Shown here: positions 18,128 to 26,500 of the stretch, one piece after another
Layout of the letters: the number at the start of each line of letters is the position of its first letter
Numbering within the stretch: the stretch's first letter is position 1
Assembly (NCBI GenBank): GCA_028868995.1
Contig: JAGWTH010000010.1
Span: 21,290 to 85,289 of the forward strand
Direction: 5' to 3'
Length of the DNA stretch: 64,000 nucleotides
Source: Burkholderiales bacterium
Lineage (GTDB): Bacteria; Pseudomonadota; Gammaproteobacteria; Burkholderiales; Burkholderiaceae_C
Translations under genes and position numbers: made by a program
The notes under the pieces: generated by a model
Database searches by the model: none
What the model saw: only the letters and a program-made list of their open reading frames with translations
What the model was told of the DNA's origin: nothing

Positions 18128-18171
18128 CGCTCGCCTCGGCTTCGTCCAAATATCGGATAAGGTCGTGCCCC

Positions 18172-19092
<921 letters not shown>

Positions 19093-19099
19093 CCCGCGC

Positions 19100-20077
19100 G
19101 TGAACACCGCCGCCTTGCATCCCGTGGCCTTCGCCCGCCGCCGCTTTCGCGCCTGGTGGCAGGCGCGGCTGCCGCTCACCGACACGATGACGCTGACCCA
19201 GCGCAACGTGTACATCCTGCCGACGCGCCCCGGCTTCATGCTGGCGCTGACGATCCTGGTGCTGCTGGTCGGGTCGATCAACTACCAGCTGAACCTGGGC
19301 TACCTGCTGACCTTCCTGCTGGCCGGCTGCGCGGTGGTGGGCATGCACGTATGCCACGCCACGCTGCGCGGCCTGAGGCTGGCGCTGCTGCCGCCGGCGC
19401 CGCAGTTCGCCGGCGCCAGCGCGCCGCTGACCGTGGTGCTGGGCAACGAGCGCGCCGGCGCCCGCCACGGCATCGGGCTGGCGGTGCTCGACGCCACGCA
19501 CGAGGACCACTGGACCTGGACCGACGTGCCGGCGCAAGGCAGCGTCACCGTGCAAGTGGCCTTCCGGCCCGAACGGCGCGGCCTGCACCGCGTGCCGCCG
19601 CTCACCGCCGAGACCCGCTTTCCGCTGGGCACCTTCCGGGTCTGGACCGTGTGGCGGCCGGCCGCGCAGGTGCTGGTCTATCCGGCGCCGGAGGCCCATC
19701 CGCCGCCGCTGCCGCCGGGCGAACCGCGCTCGGGCGGGGCGGCGCAGCTGCGCGCGCACAGCAGCGGCGAATTCGAGGGCGTGCGCGCCTACCGTCGCGG
19801 CGACCCGATGAAGCTCGTGGTGTGGAAGAAGGCCGCGAGAAGCGACGAGCTGGTGAGCCGCGACACCCTGCAGGCGCAGCGCATGGAGCTCTGGCTGGAC
19901 TTCCGCCGGTGCGGCCTGGCCGACCCCGAGGGCCGGCTCGCGCGCCTGGCCGCCTGGGTGCTGCAGGCCGACCGCCTGGGGCAGGACTACGGGCTGCGCC
20001 TGCCCGGCCAGGAGATCCGCCCGGCCCACGGCGAGGCGCACAAGCGCCGTTGCCTGGAGGCGCTGGCCCTGTGTTGA
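19100..20077 (+). CDS. DUF58 domain-containing membrane protein
   Basis: 325 residues from a GTG start at 19100, the only start near the moxR stop. Two transmembrane helices at about 49-67 and 69-90 are followed by an extracytoplasmic beta region and the DUF58 motif EFEGVRAYRRGDPMKLVVWKKAARSDELVSR at about 225-260, a degenerate vWA-like domain. It is the predicted MoxR partner at the membrane. The stop overlaps the start of the transglutaminase gene, so the two are translationally coupled. Confidence 0.93.
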   Translation: MNTAALHPVAFARRRFRAWWQARLPLTDTMTLTQRNVYILPTRPGFMLALTILVLLVGSINYQLNLGYLLTFLLAGCAVVGMHVCHATLRGLRLALLPPAPQFAGASAPLTVVLGNERAGARHGIGLAVLDATHEDHWTWTDVPAQGSVTVQVAFRPERRGLHRVPPLTAETRFPLGTFRVWTVWRPAAQVLVYPAPEAHPPPLPPGEPRSGGAAQLRAHSSGEFEGVRAYRRGDPMKLVVWKKAARSDELVSRDTLQAQRMELWLDFRRCGLADPEGRLARLAAWVLQADRLGQDYGLRLPGQEIRPAHGEAHKRRCLEALALC

Positions 20078-22083
20078 AGCTGCGCGAACGCCTCGGCGCC
20101 CTGCCGCGCGAAGCGCGCGACACCCTGTTCCTGCTCGCGGTGATCGCGTGGGTGATCCTGCCGCACGTGCAGCACCTGCCCTGGTGGTGCTCGCTGCTGG
20201 TGGCGGGCGTGCTCGCCTGGCGCGGCCTCCTCGCCGTGCGGGGGCGGCCGCTGCCGGGGCGCGCCTGGCTGGTGCTGCTGCTCCTGGGCACGCTCGCGGG
20301 TACCTGGGCCAGCCACCGCACGCTGGTCGGGCGCGACGCCGGCGTGACGCTCATCGTGTCGCTGCTGGCGCTGAAGACCCTGGAACTGCGGGCGAAGCGC
20401 GACGCCTTCGTCGTGTTCTTCCTGGGCTTCTTCACGATGCTCACGAACTTCTTCTTCTCGCAGTCGCTCCCGGTGGCCGCGGCCATGCTGCTGGGCCTGC
20501 TGGGCCTGCTGACCGCCCTGGTCAACGCCCACCTGCCGGTGGGCCGGCCGCCGCTGGCGCAGGCGGCGCGCACCGCCGGCTGGATGACGCTGCTGGGCGC
20601 GCCGATCATGGCGGTGCTGTTCGTGCTGTTCCCGCGCTTCGCGCCCCTGTGGGGCATCCCCGCCGACGCGATGAGCGGGCGCAGCGGCCTGTCCGCGCAG
20701 ATGCAGGTGGGCAACGTGGCCGACCTGGCGCTGGACGACAGCATCGCCTTTCGCGTGCGCTTCCAGGGTCCGCCGCCGCCACAGAGCGACCTCTATTTCC
20801 GCGGGCCGGTGCTCGGCGACTTCGACGGGCGCGAATGGCGGCCGCTGCTGGCGCGGCTGGCCCTGCGCTTCCCGCCGCCGCGCTTCGTCGACCCGCAACT
20901 GGCGGTGCTGGGCGCGCCGGTGAACTACGAGGTCACCCTGGAGCCGAGCAACCGGCCCTGGCTGCTGACCCTGGACGCCACCGCGTCCGCGCCGCAGCTG
21001 CCCGGGATGGCGGTGGCCATGACGAGCGACCTGCAGTGGGTGGCCTCCGGCCCCATCGTGGACCGGGTGCGCTACCGCGCCAGCAGCCACGTGGCGTTCC
21101 GCTCGGGGCCGCTGCGGCGCGCGCAGGTGCTGCCCGAATACACCCAGCTGCCGCCGGGCTACAACCCGCGAACCATCGCGCTGGCCGCCCGGCTGCAGCG
21201 CGAACATCCCGGCGCCGGCCCCGCCGATCTCGTGCAGGCGGCCCTGCAGCTGCTGCGCACCGGCGGCTACAGCTACACGCTGTCGCCCGGCGTCTACGGC
21301 GCGAACACGGCCGACGAATTCTGGTTCGACCGCAAGGAGGGCTTCTGCGAGCACATCGCCTCGGCCTTCGCGGTGCTGATGCGCGCGCTGGACATCCCGG
21401 CGCGCGTCGTCACCGGCTACCAGGGCGGCCAGCCGAACTCGGTGGACGGCTACTGGGTCGTGCGCCAGAGCGATGCCCACGCCTGGACCGAGGTCTGGCT
21501 CGAGGGCCGTGGCTGGGTGCGCGTGGACCCCACGGCGGCCGTCGCCCCCGGCCGCACCGGCAGCTTCCAGCGCCTGGTCGCGCCGCAAGGCGTGCTCGGC
21601 ACCGCCATGCAGAACGTGAGCCCGGGCCTGTGGGTGGCGCTGCGCTCCGGCTGGGAAGCCATGAACAACGGCTGGAACCAGTGGGTGCTGAACTACACCC
21701 AGAGCCGCCAGCTCGACATGCTGCGCAACCTGGGCTTCCAGTCGCCGGACTGGGAAGACCTGGCCCACGTGCTGCTGGCCGTGGTGGTGCTCGTCTCGCT
21801 CGCCGGGGCCCTGTGGACCTGGTGGGACCGGCGCCAGCACGATCCCTGGCTGCGGCTGCTCGCGCGGGCGCGCCGGCGCCTGCGGGAAGCGGGCCTGGAC
21901 GTCGGCCGAACGGCGCCCCCGCGCGCGATCGCGGACCGGGTGCGGGGCCGCTTCGGCGGCGACGGCCATGCCGCCGCCCATTGGCTGCTGAAGCTGGAGG
22001 CGCAGCGCTATGCCCGCGCGCCGGCCACCACGCTGGCCGCATTGCGGCGAGAATTCCACCAGATCGCCTGGCCCCGCCGATGA
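20071..22083 (+). CDS. TgpA-type membrane transglutaminase (DUF3488 - transglutaminase core - DUF4129)
   Basis: 670 residues. The start is GTG at 20071 (7-base overlap with DUF58) or TTG at 20074 (TTGA overlap); the start is uncertain by one codon. At least five transmembrane helices lie in residues 15-195, then a periplasmic region with the transglutaminase triad: Cys in EGFCEHIASAFAVLMRALDIPARVV, His in SDAHAWTEVWLE, Asp in VRVDPTAAV. A further helix lies near 565-585 and a cytoplasmic tail follows. P. aeruginosa TgpA is essential and thought to act at the envelope. It is coupled to DUF58 upstream and mltB downstream. Confidence 0.93.
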   Translation: MLKLRERLGALPREARDTLFLLAVIAWVILPHVQHLPWWCSLLVAGVLAWRGLLAVRGRPLPGRAWLVLLLLGTLAGTWASHRTLVGRDAGVTLIVSLLALKTLELRAKRDAFVVFFLGFFTMLTNFFFSQSLPVAAAMLLGLLGLLTALVNAHLPVGRPPLAQAARTAGWMTLLGAPIMAVLFVLFPRFAPLWGIPADAMSGRSGLSAQMQVGNVADLALDDSIAFRVRFQGPPPPQSDLYFRGPVLGDFDGREWRPLLARLALRFPPPRFVDPQLAVLGAPVNYEVTLEPSNRPWLLTLDATASAPQLPGMAVAMTSDLQWVASGPIVDRVRYRASSHVAFRSGPLRRAQVLPEYTQLPPGYNPRTIALAARLQREHPGAGPADLVQAALQLLRTGGYSYTLSPGVYGANTADEFWFDRKEGFCEHIASAFAVLMRALDIPARVVTGYQGGQPNSVDGYWVVRQSDAHAWTEVWLEGRGWVRVDPTAAVAPGRTGSFQRLVAPQGVLGTAMQNVSPGLWVALRSGWEAMNNGWNQWVLNYTQSRQLDMLRNLGFQSPDWEDLAHVLLAVVVLVSLAGALWTWWDRRQHDPWLRLLARARRRLREAGLDVGRTAPPRAIADRVRGRFGGDGHAAAHWLLKLEAQRYARAPATTLAALRREFHQIAWPRR

Positions 22084-23183
22084 TGCGCCTCCTGCTGCTT
22101 GCCTCCGCCCTGCTCCTCGCCCTGGCCCCGCCCGCCGGGGCGCAGCCCCCTGCCGGCAAGAAGAAGGTCGCGACGGCGCACGCCCGGGCGCAGGCCGCCC
22201 GGCATGGCCCGACCTACGCCGGCCGCCAGGACGCAATGGCCTTCGCCGACGAGGTCGCCGCGCGCCGCGGCATCGATCCCCGCTGGGTGCGCCGCATGGT
22301 CGGCCAGGCGCAGGACCTGGCCCTGGTGCGCAAGCTCATGCAGCCGCCGCCGGTGACCCAGCCCAAGAACTGGAACGCCTACCGCAGCCGCTTCATCGAG
22401 CCCCGGCGCATCGCCGCCGGCGTGGAATTCTGGCAGGACCACCGCGCCACGCTGGAGCGGGCGCAGCGGGAGTTCGGCGTGCCGGCCGAGATCATCGTGG
22501 GCATCCTCGGCGTCGAGACGATCTACGGGCAGCAAATGGGCGACTTCCGCATCATCGACGCCCTCGCCACGCTCGCCTTCGACTTCCCCGCCGACCACCC
22601 CCGCGCGGCCGAGCGCAGCCGCTACTTCCGCGGCGAGCTGGAGCAGTTCCTCGCCTTCCACCACGACGAGCACACCAGCCCGCTCACCCCCAAGGGCAGC
22701 TATGCCGGCGCCTGGGGCATGCCGCAGTTCATGCCCGGCAGCCTGGCGCGCTGGGGCGTGGACTACGACGGCGACGGCAAGGTCGACCTCGCGGGCAGCG
22801 CCGACGACGTGATCGGCTCGGTCGCGAACTACTTCAAGGGCTACGGCTGGAACCCCGGCATGCCGGTGTCCTACCCCGTGCGCTTCGACCCCGCGAAGCT
22901 GGACCTCGACGCCCTGCTCGCTCCCGACATCCTGCCCACCTTCAGCGCTCAGCGCATGCAGGAGATGGGCGTGATCCTCGATGCGCCGGCGCAGGAGCCC
23001 ACCGGCCCGCTGGCGCTGGTCGAATTGCAGAACGGCGGCGAGGCGCCCACCTACGTCGCCGGCACGGAGAACTTCTACGTCATCACCCGCTACAACTGGT
23101 CCAGCTACTACGCCATGGCGGTGGTGGAACTGGGCCGCGAGGTGAAGGAGGCGCTGGGCAGCCTGTCCGCGCGCAACCCATGA
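22080..23183 (+). CDS. mltB: membrane-bound lytic murein transglycosylase B
   Basis: 367 residues from the first of two adjacent ATGs; the start overlaps the upstream stop (ATGATG). N-terminal signal peptide (LLLLASALLLALAPPAGAQ, cleavage near 21) without a lipobox cysteine, so it is probably soluble periplasmic or anchored by an uncleaved signal. Catalytic Glu146 lies in ILGVETIYGQQMGDFR, the MltB hallmark; YAGAWGMPQFMPGSLARWGVDYDGDGKVDL follows. It cleaves peptidoglycan to 1,6-anhydro-MurNAc. Position after a TgpA-type transglutaminase fits an envelope-related unit. Confidence 0.95.
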   Translation: MMRLLLLASALLLALAPPAGAQPPAGKKKVATAHARAQAARHGPTYAGRQDAMAFADEVAARRGIDPRWVRRMVGQAQDLALVRKLMQPPPVTQPKNWNAYRSRFIEPRRIAAGVEFWQDHRATLERAQREFGVPAEIIVGILGVETIYGQQMGDFRIIDALATLAFDFPADHPRAAERSRYFRGELEQFLAFHHDEHTSPLTPKGSYAGAWGMPQFMPGSLARWGVDYDGDGKVDLAGSADDVIGSVANYFKGYGWNPGMPVSYPVRFDPAKLDLDALLAPDILPTFSAQRMQEMGVILDAPAQEPTGPLALVELQNGGEAPTYVAGTENFYVITRYNWSSYYAMAVVELGREVKEALGSLSARNP

Positions 23184-23806
23184 GCATCGACGGCGAGGAA
23201 TGGCACCGCATGTGGGCCGCTCTGGGTGCGCAGAGCATCCACGGCGGCCTGTTCAACCAGCTGGTGCGCGCCTGGGGCGAGCCGCAGCGGCACTACCACA
23301 CGCTGCAGCACCTGCGCGAATGCCTGGCCCACCTGGAAGCGGCGTCCTCGCTGGCGCGGCATCCGACCGAGGTGGAGCTGGCGCTGTGGTTCCACGACGC
23401 GGTGTACGACCCGAAGCGGCAGGACAACGAGCAGCGCAGCGCCGACTGGGCGCGCGAGAGCGTGCGCGCCGCGGGATGCAGCAGCGCGGTGGGCGAGCGC
23501 GTGGCGGCGCTCGTGCTGGCCACGGCCGCGCACGAAGCCCCGGCCGACGACCCGGACACGCAGCTGCTGCTGGACATCGACCTGGCCATCCTCGGAGCCG
23601 GCCCCGCGCGCTTCGCGGAATACGAACGGCAGGTCCGCGCGGAATACGCCCACGTTCCGGAGGCCGACTGGCGCAGGCGGCGCGCCGGCCTGCTCGCGGG
23701 CTTTCTCGCGCGGCCGCGCATCTACACGACCGCGCCTTTCCACGACGCGCTGGAAGGGCGCGCCCGCGCCAACCTGGCGCAGTCGATCGCGTCCCTGCAA
23801 GGCTGA
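23180..23806 (+). CDS. HD-superfamily predicted metal-dependent phosphohydrolase (COG4339-like)
   Basis: 208 residues, starting in the 4-base ATGA overlap with the mltB stop. Metal ligands are visible as HYHTLQHLRECL (His), ALWFHDAVYD (His-Asp) and DIDLAILG (Asp), the order expected for an HD domain. Members of this group are often listed as hypothetical proteins and the substrate is not known. It is the last gene of the moxR run; it converges with the Alpha-E gene 12 bases away with no visible terminator. Confidence 0.82.
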   Translation: MSIDGEEWHRMWAALGAQSIHGGLFNQLVRAWGEPQRHYHTLQHLRECLAHLEAASSLARHPTEVELALWFHDAVYDPKRQDNEQRSADWARESVRAAGCSSAVGERVAALVLATAAHEAPADDPDTQLLLDIDLAILGAGPARFAEYERQVRAEYAHVPEADWRRRRAGLLAGFLARPRIYTTAPFHDALEGRARANLAQSIASLQG

Positions 23807-23818
23807 ACCCCGGCGGCC

Positions 23819-24772
23819 TCAGGTCGGGATGAGGAAGTCGCGGCTGATGCGCACGCCGAGGTCGTTCACGCGGTCGAGGAACTGCGTGAGGTAGGCGTGC
23901 AGCCCGTTGGCGAGGATCTCCTCGATCGCGCCGTACTGCAGCTCGGCGCGCAGGCGCCCGGCGCGGCGCTGGGTCTCGGCCGACTGTTCGTTGGCCACCA
24001 TCGCCAGGTTGGCGACGACCTCGTTCATGCTCGCGTGCAGCGAGCGCGGCATGTCGGGCCGCAGGATCAGCAGGTCCGCCACGCGCTCGGGCTTGATCAC
24101 GTCGCGGTAGACCTTGCGGTAGATCTCGAAGCCGGAGACGCTGCGCAGGATCGCGCTCCAGTGGTAGAAGTCGTACTCCTGGTCCTTTTCGCTGGCGGCG
24201 CCGAAGAAGTCGCTCTGCACCGCATGGAACTTCACGTCCACCAGCCGGGCGGTGTTGTCCGCCCGCTCCAGGAAGGTGCCCAGGCGCATGAAATGCAGCG
24301 CCTCGTCCATCAGCATCGTGCCCACGGTCACGCCGCGCGACAGGTGCGAGCGGAACTTCACCCATTCGAAGAACGCGCCCGGGTCGCGATGGAATTCGCC
24401 CGCGCGCAGCATGCGGTTGACCTCCAGCCAGGTCTGGTTCTGGGTCTCCCACACTTCGGTGGTGAGCGAGCCGCGCACGGCACGCGCGTTCTCGCGGGCC
24501 GCGCGCAGGCAGGACAGGATGGACGAGGGGTTGGTGTCGTCGCACACCATGAACTCCATCACCTGCTGCGGCTCGATCTCGCCGTGGCCGGCCTGGTACG
24601 CGGGCATCAGTTCGCTGATCGACAGCATGCCCTGCCAGCCGACCTTGGACACCGCGGCCGACTGCGGCAGCAGGGAGGTCTGGTAGTTGACGTCCAGCAT
24701 GCGCGCGGTGTTCTCGGCGCGCTCCGTGTACCTGGACATCCAGAAGAGGTGGTCGGCGGTGCGGGAAAGCAT
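23819..24772 (-). CDS. Alpha-E domain protein (DUF403), stand-alone copy
   Basis: 317 residues from the ATG at 24772; a longer frame (ATG at 24814) runs into the upstream repeat element. MLSRTADHLFWMSRYTERAENTARMLDV is the Alpha-E signature, followed by a wholly alpha-helical protein with HFMRLGTFLERADNTARLVDVK as an internal echo. In comparative genomics (Iyer, Aravind and colleagues) Alpha-E proteins co-occur with circularly permuted ATP-grasp and transglutaminase genes in a predicted peptide ligation/modification system. The ATP-grasp partner is encoded directly upstream (24950-26434). No enzymatic motif is recognised. Confidence 0.92.
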   Translation of the reverse strand: MLSRTADHLFWMSRYTERAENTARMLDVNYQTSLLPQSAAVSKVGWQGMLSISELMPAYQAGHGEIEPQQVMEFMVCDDTNPSSILSCLRAARENARAVRGSLTTEVWETQNQTWLEVNRMLRAGEFHRDPGAFFEWVKFRSHLSRGVTVGTMLMDEALHFMRLGTFLERADNTARLVDVKFHAVQSDFFGAASEKDQEYDFYHWSAILRSVSGFEIYRKVYRDVIKPERVADLLILRPDMPRSLHASMNEVVANLAMVANEQSAETQRRAGRLRAELQYGAIEEILANGLHAYLTQFLDRVNDLGVRISRDFLIPT

Positions 24773-24824
24773 CTCAATGTCCAGTGATGGACTGCCGCGG
24801 GCGCGACGGGCCATTCAGTTCGGG

Positions 24825-24940
24825 GGCCACCGCGGAACCGGCTTTGCCGGGCCGCTGGTGGCGCCCCCTGCCGGGGCCCCCGGGAAATCGCGAGGCGATT
24901 TCCCGGGGTGGCTGTGAGGGGGAGGCGCCGCAGGCGCTTC
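24825..24940. repeat. three-hairpin GC repeat element inside the Alpha-E / ATP-grasp operon
   Basis: The 177-base gap 24773-24949 holds three consecutive hairpins: CCGGC-TTT-GCCGG (about 24836-24850), a perfect 14-bp stem at 24878-24908 (arm CCCCGGGAAATCGC, loop GAG) and GCGCC-GCA-GGCGC (24925-24937). The style recalls intergenic mosaic repeats of Comamonadaceae. It could block exonucleases or attenuate read-through from the ATP-grasp gene into the Alpha-E gene. No reading frame is credible here. Confidence 0.6.
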
Positions 24941-24949
24941 GGGGGTGGG

Positions 24950-26434
24950 TCATATCTCCAGGATCCAGGTGTCCTTGGTGCCGCCGCCCTGGGAGGAATT
25001 GACCACCAGCGATCCCTCCTTCAGCGCGACCCGCGTCAGGCCGCCCGGCACCATCTGCACCTCCTTGCCCGACAGCACGAAGGGCCTGAGGTCGATGTGG
25101 CGCGGCGCGATGCCCTGTTCGACGAAGGTGGGGCAGCTGGAGAGCGACAGCGTGGGCTGCGCGATGTAGCCGTCCGGCCTGGCCTGCAGCGCCTGGCGGA
25201 ACTGCTCGATCTCGGCCTGCGTCGCGGCGGGACCGACCAGCATGCCGTAGCCGCCGGCGCCATGGACCTCCTTGACCACCAGGTCCTTCAGGTTCGCCAG
25301 GACGTACTTCAGGTCCTCCGGCTTGCGGCACAGGTAGGTCGGCACGTTCGACAGGATCGGCTTCTCGCCCAGGTAGAACTCGATCATCCCCGGCACGTAG
25401 GGGTAGATCGACTTGTCGTCGGCCACCCCGGTGCCGATGGCGTTGCACAGCGTGACGTTGCCCGCGCGGTAGGCGCCCAGCAGGCCGGCGCAGCCGAGCG
25501 TGGACTGTGGCCGGAAGGCCAGCGGGTCGAGGAAGTCGTCGTCGACGCGCCGGTAGATCACGTCGACCCGGCGCGGGCCACGGGTGGTGCGCATGTAGAC
25601 GAAGCCGTCGCGCACGAACAGGTCCTGGCCCTCGACCAGTTCCACGCCCATCTGCTGCGCCAGGAAGGCGTGCTCGAAGTAGGCGCTGTTGTACATGCCG
25701 GGCGTGAGCACCACCACCGTCGGGTCGTCGGTGGTGGACGGCGCCGAGGCCCGCAGCGTCTCCAGCAGCAGGTCGGGGTAGTGCATCACCGGTGCTACCT
25801 GGTAGGCGCTAAACAGGTCCGGGAAGAGCCGCATCATCATCTTGCGGTCCTCCAGCATGTAGCTCACGCCGCTGGGCACCCGCAGGTTGTCCTCCAGCAC
25901 GTAGTACTCGCCCTCGCCCTGCGCGTTGGGCGCGCGCACGATGTCGATGCCGGCGATGTGCGAGTAGATCGCGTTGGGCACGTCCACGCCGACCATCTCC
26001 GGGCGGAACTGCGCGTTGCCGGTGACCTGCTCCAGCGGCACCAGGCCGGCCTTCACGATCTCCTGGTCGTGGTAGACATCGTGGATGAAGCGGTTGAGGG
26101 CCGTCACGCGCTGCACCAGGCCCTTTTCCATGCGCCGCCATTCCGCCGCCGGGATGATGCGGGGGATCAGGTCGAAGGGGATCAGCCGCTCGGTGCCGTC
26201 GCCATCCTCGTCCTTGTCGCCGTAGACCGCGAAGGTGATGCCCACCTTGCGGAAGATCATCTCCGCCTCCTCCCGGCGCGAACGCATGATCTCCTGCGGC
26301 TGCCGCGCCAGCCAGTCGGCATAGGTGCGATAGTGGTCGCGCACGCCCGGCGTCTGCGCCTGCCGCAGGTGCTGCTGCAACTGCGCCGCCCCGTCGGCAG
26401 GCAGCTGGGCGTACATCTCGTCGAATTTCTGCAT
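24950..26434 (-). CDS. circularly permuted ATP-grasp type 2 protein (DUF404/DUF407), stand-alone copy
   Basis: 494 residues. MIFRKVGITFAVYGDKD and IPFDLIPRIIPAAEWRRMEKGLVQRVTALNRFIHDVYHDQ are the family opening; YYVLEDNLRVPSGVSYMLEDRKMM, VLTPGMYNSAYFEHAFLAQQMGVELVEG and VKEVHGAGGYGMLVGP carry the permuted ATP-grasp nucleotide and metal-binding elements; it ends in NSSQGGGTKDTWILE. It would activate a carboxylate as acyl-phosphate and join it to an amine, probably making or extending a peptide. Partner Alpha-E gene follows after 177 bases. A fused paralogue lies at 46944-49517. Confidence 0.95.
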   Translation of the reverse strand: MQKFDEMYAQLPADGAAQLQQHLRQAQTPGVRDHYRTYADWLARQPQEIMRSRREEAEMIFRKVGITFAVYGDKDEDGDGTERLIPFDLIPRIIPAAEWRRMEKGLVQRVTALNRFIHDVYHDQEIVKAGLVPLEQVTGNAQFRPEMVGVDVPNAIYSHIAGIDIVRAPNAQGEGEYYVLEDNLRVPSGVSYMLEDRKMMMRLFPDLFSAYQVAPVMHYPDLLLETLRASAPSTTDDPTVVVLTPGMYNSAYFEHAFLAQQMGVELVEGQDLFVRDGFVYMRTTRGPRRVDVIYRRVDDDFLDPLAFRPQSTLGCAGLLGAYRAGNVTLCNAIGTGVADDKSIYPYVPGMIEFYLGEKPILSNVPTYLCRKPEDLKYVLANLKDLVVKEVHGAGGYGMLVGPAATQAEIEQFRQALQARPDGYIAQPTLSLSSCPTFVEQGIAPRHIDLRPFVLSGKEVQMVPGGLTRVALKEGSLVVNSSQGGGTKDTWILEI

Positions 26435-26500
26435 GGTGCTGCGCTCTTTCGAAGCAGATTAGCAAGTTCCCGGCCATCCCTCCTGACCCCGGTCGGGGCG

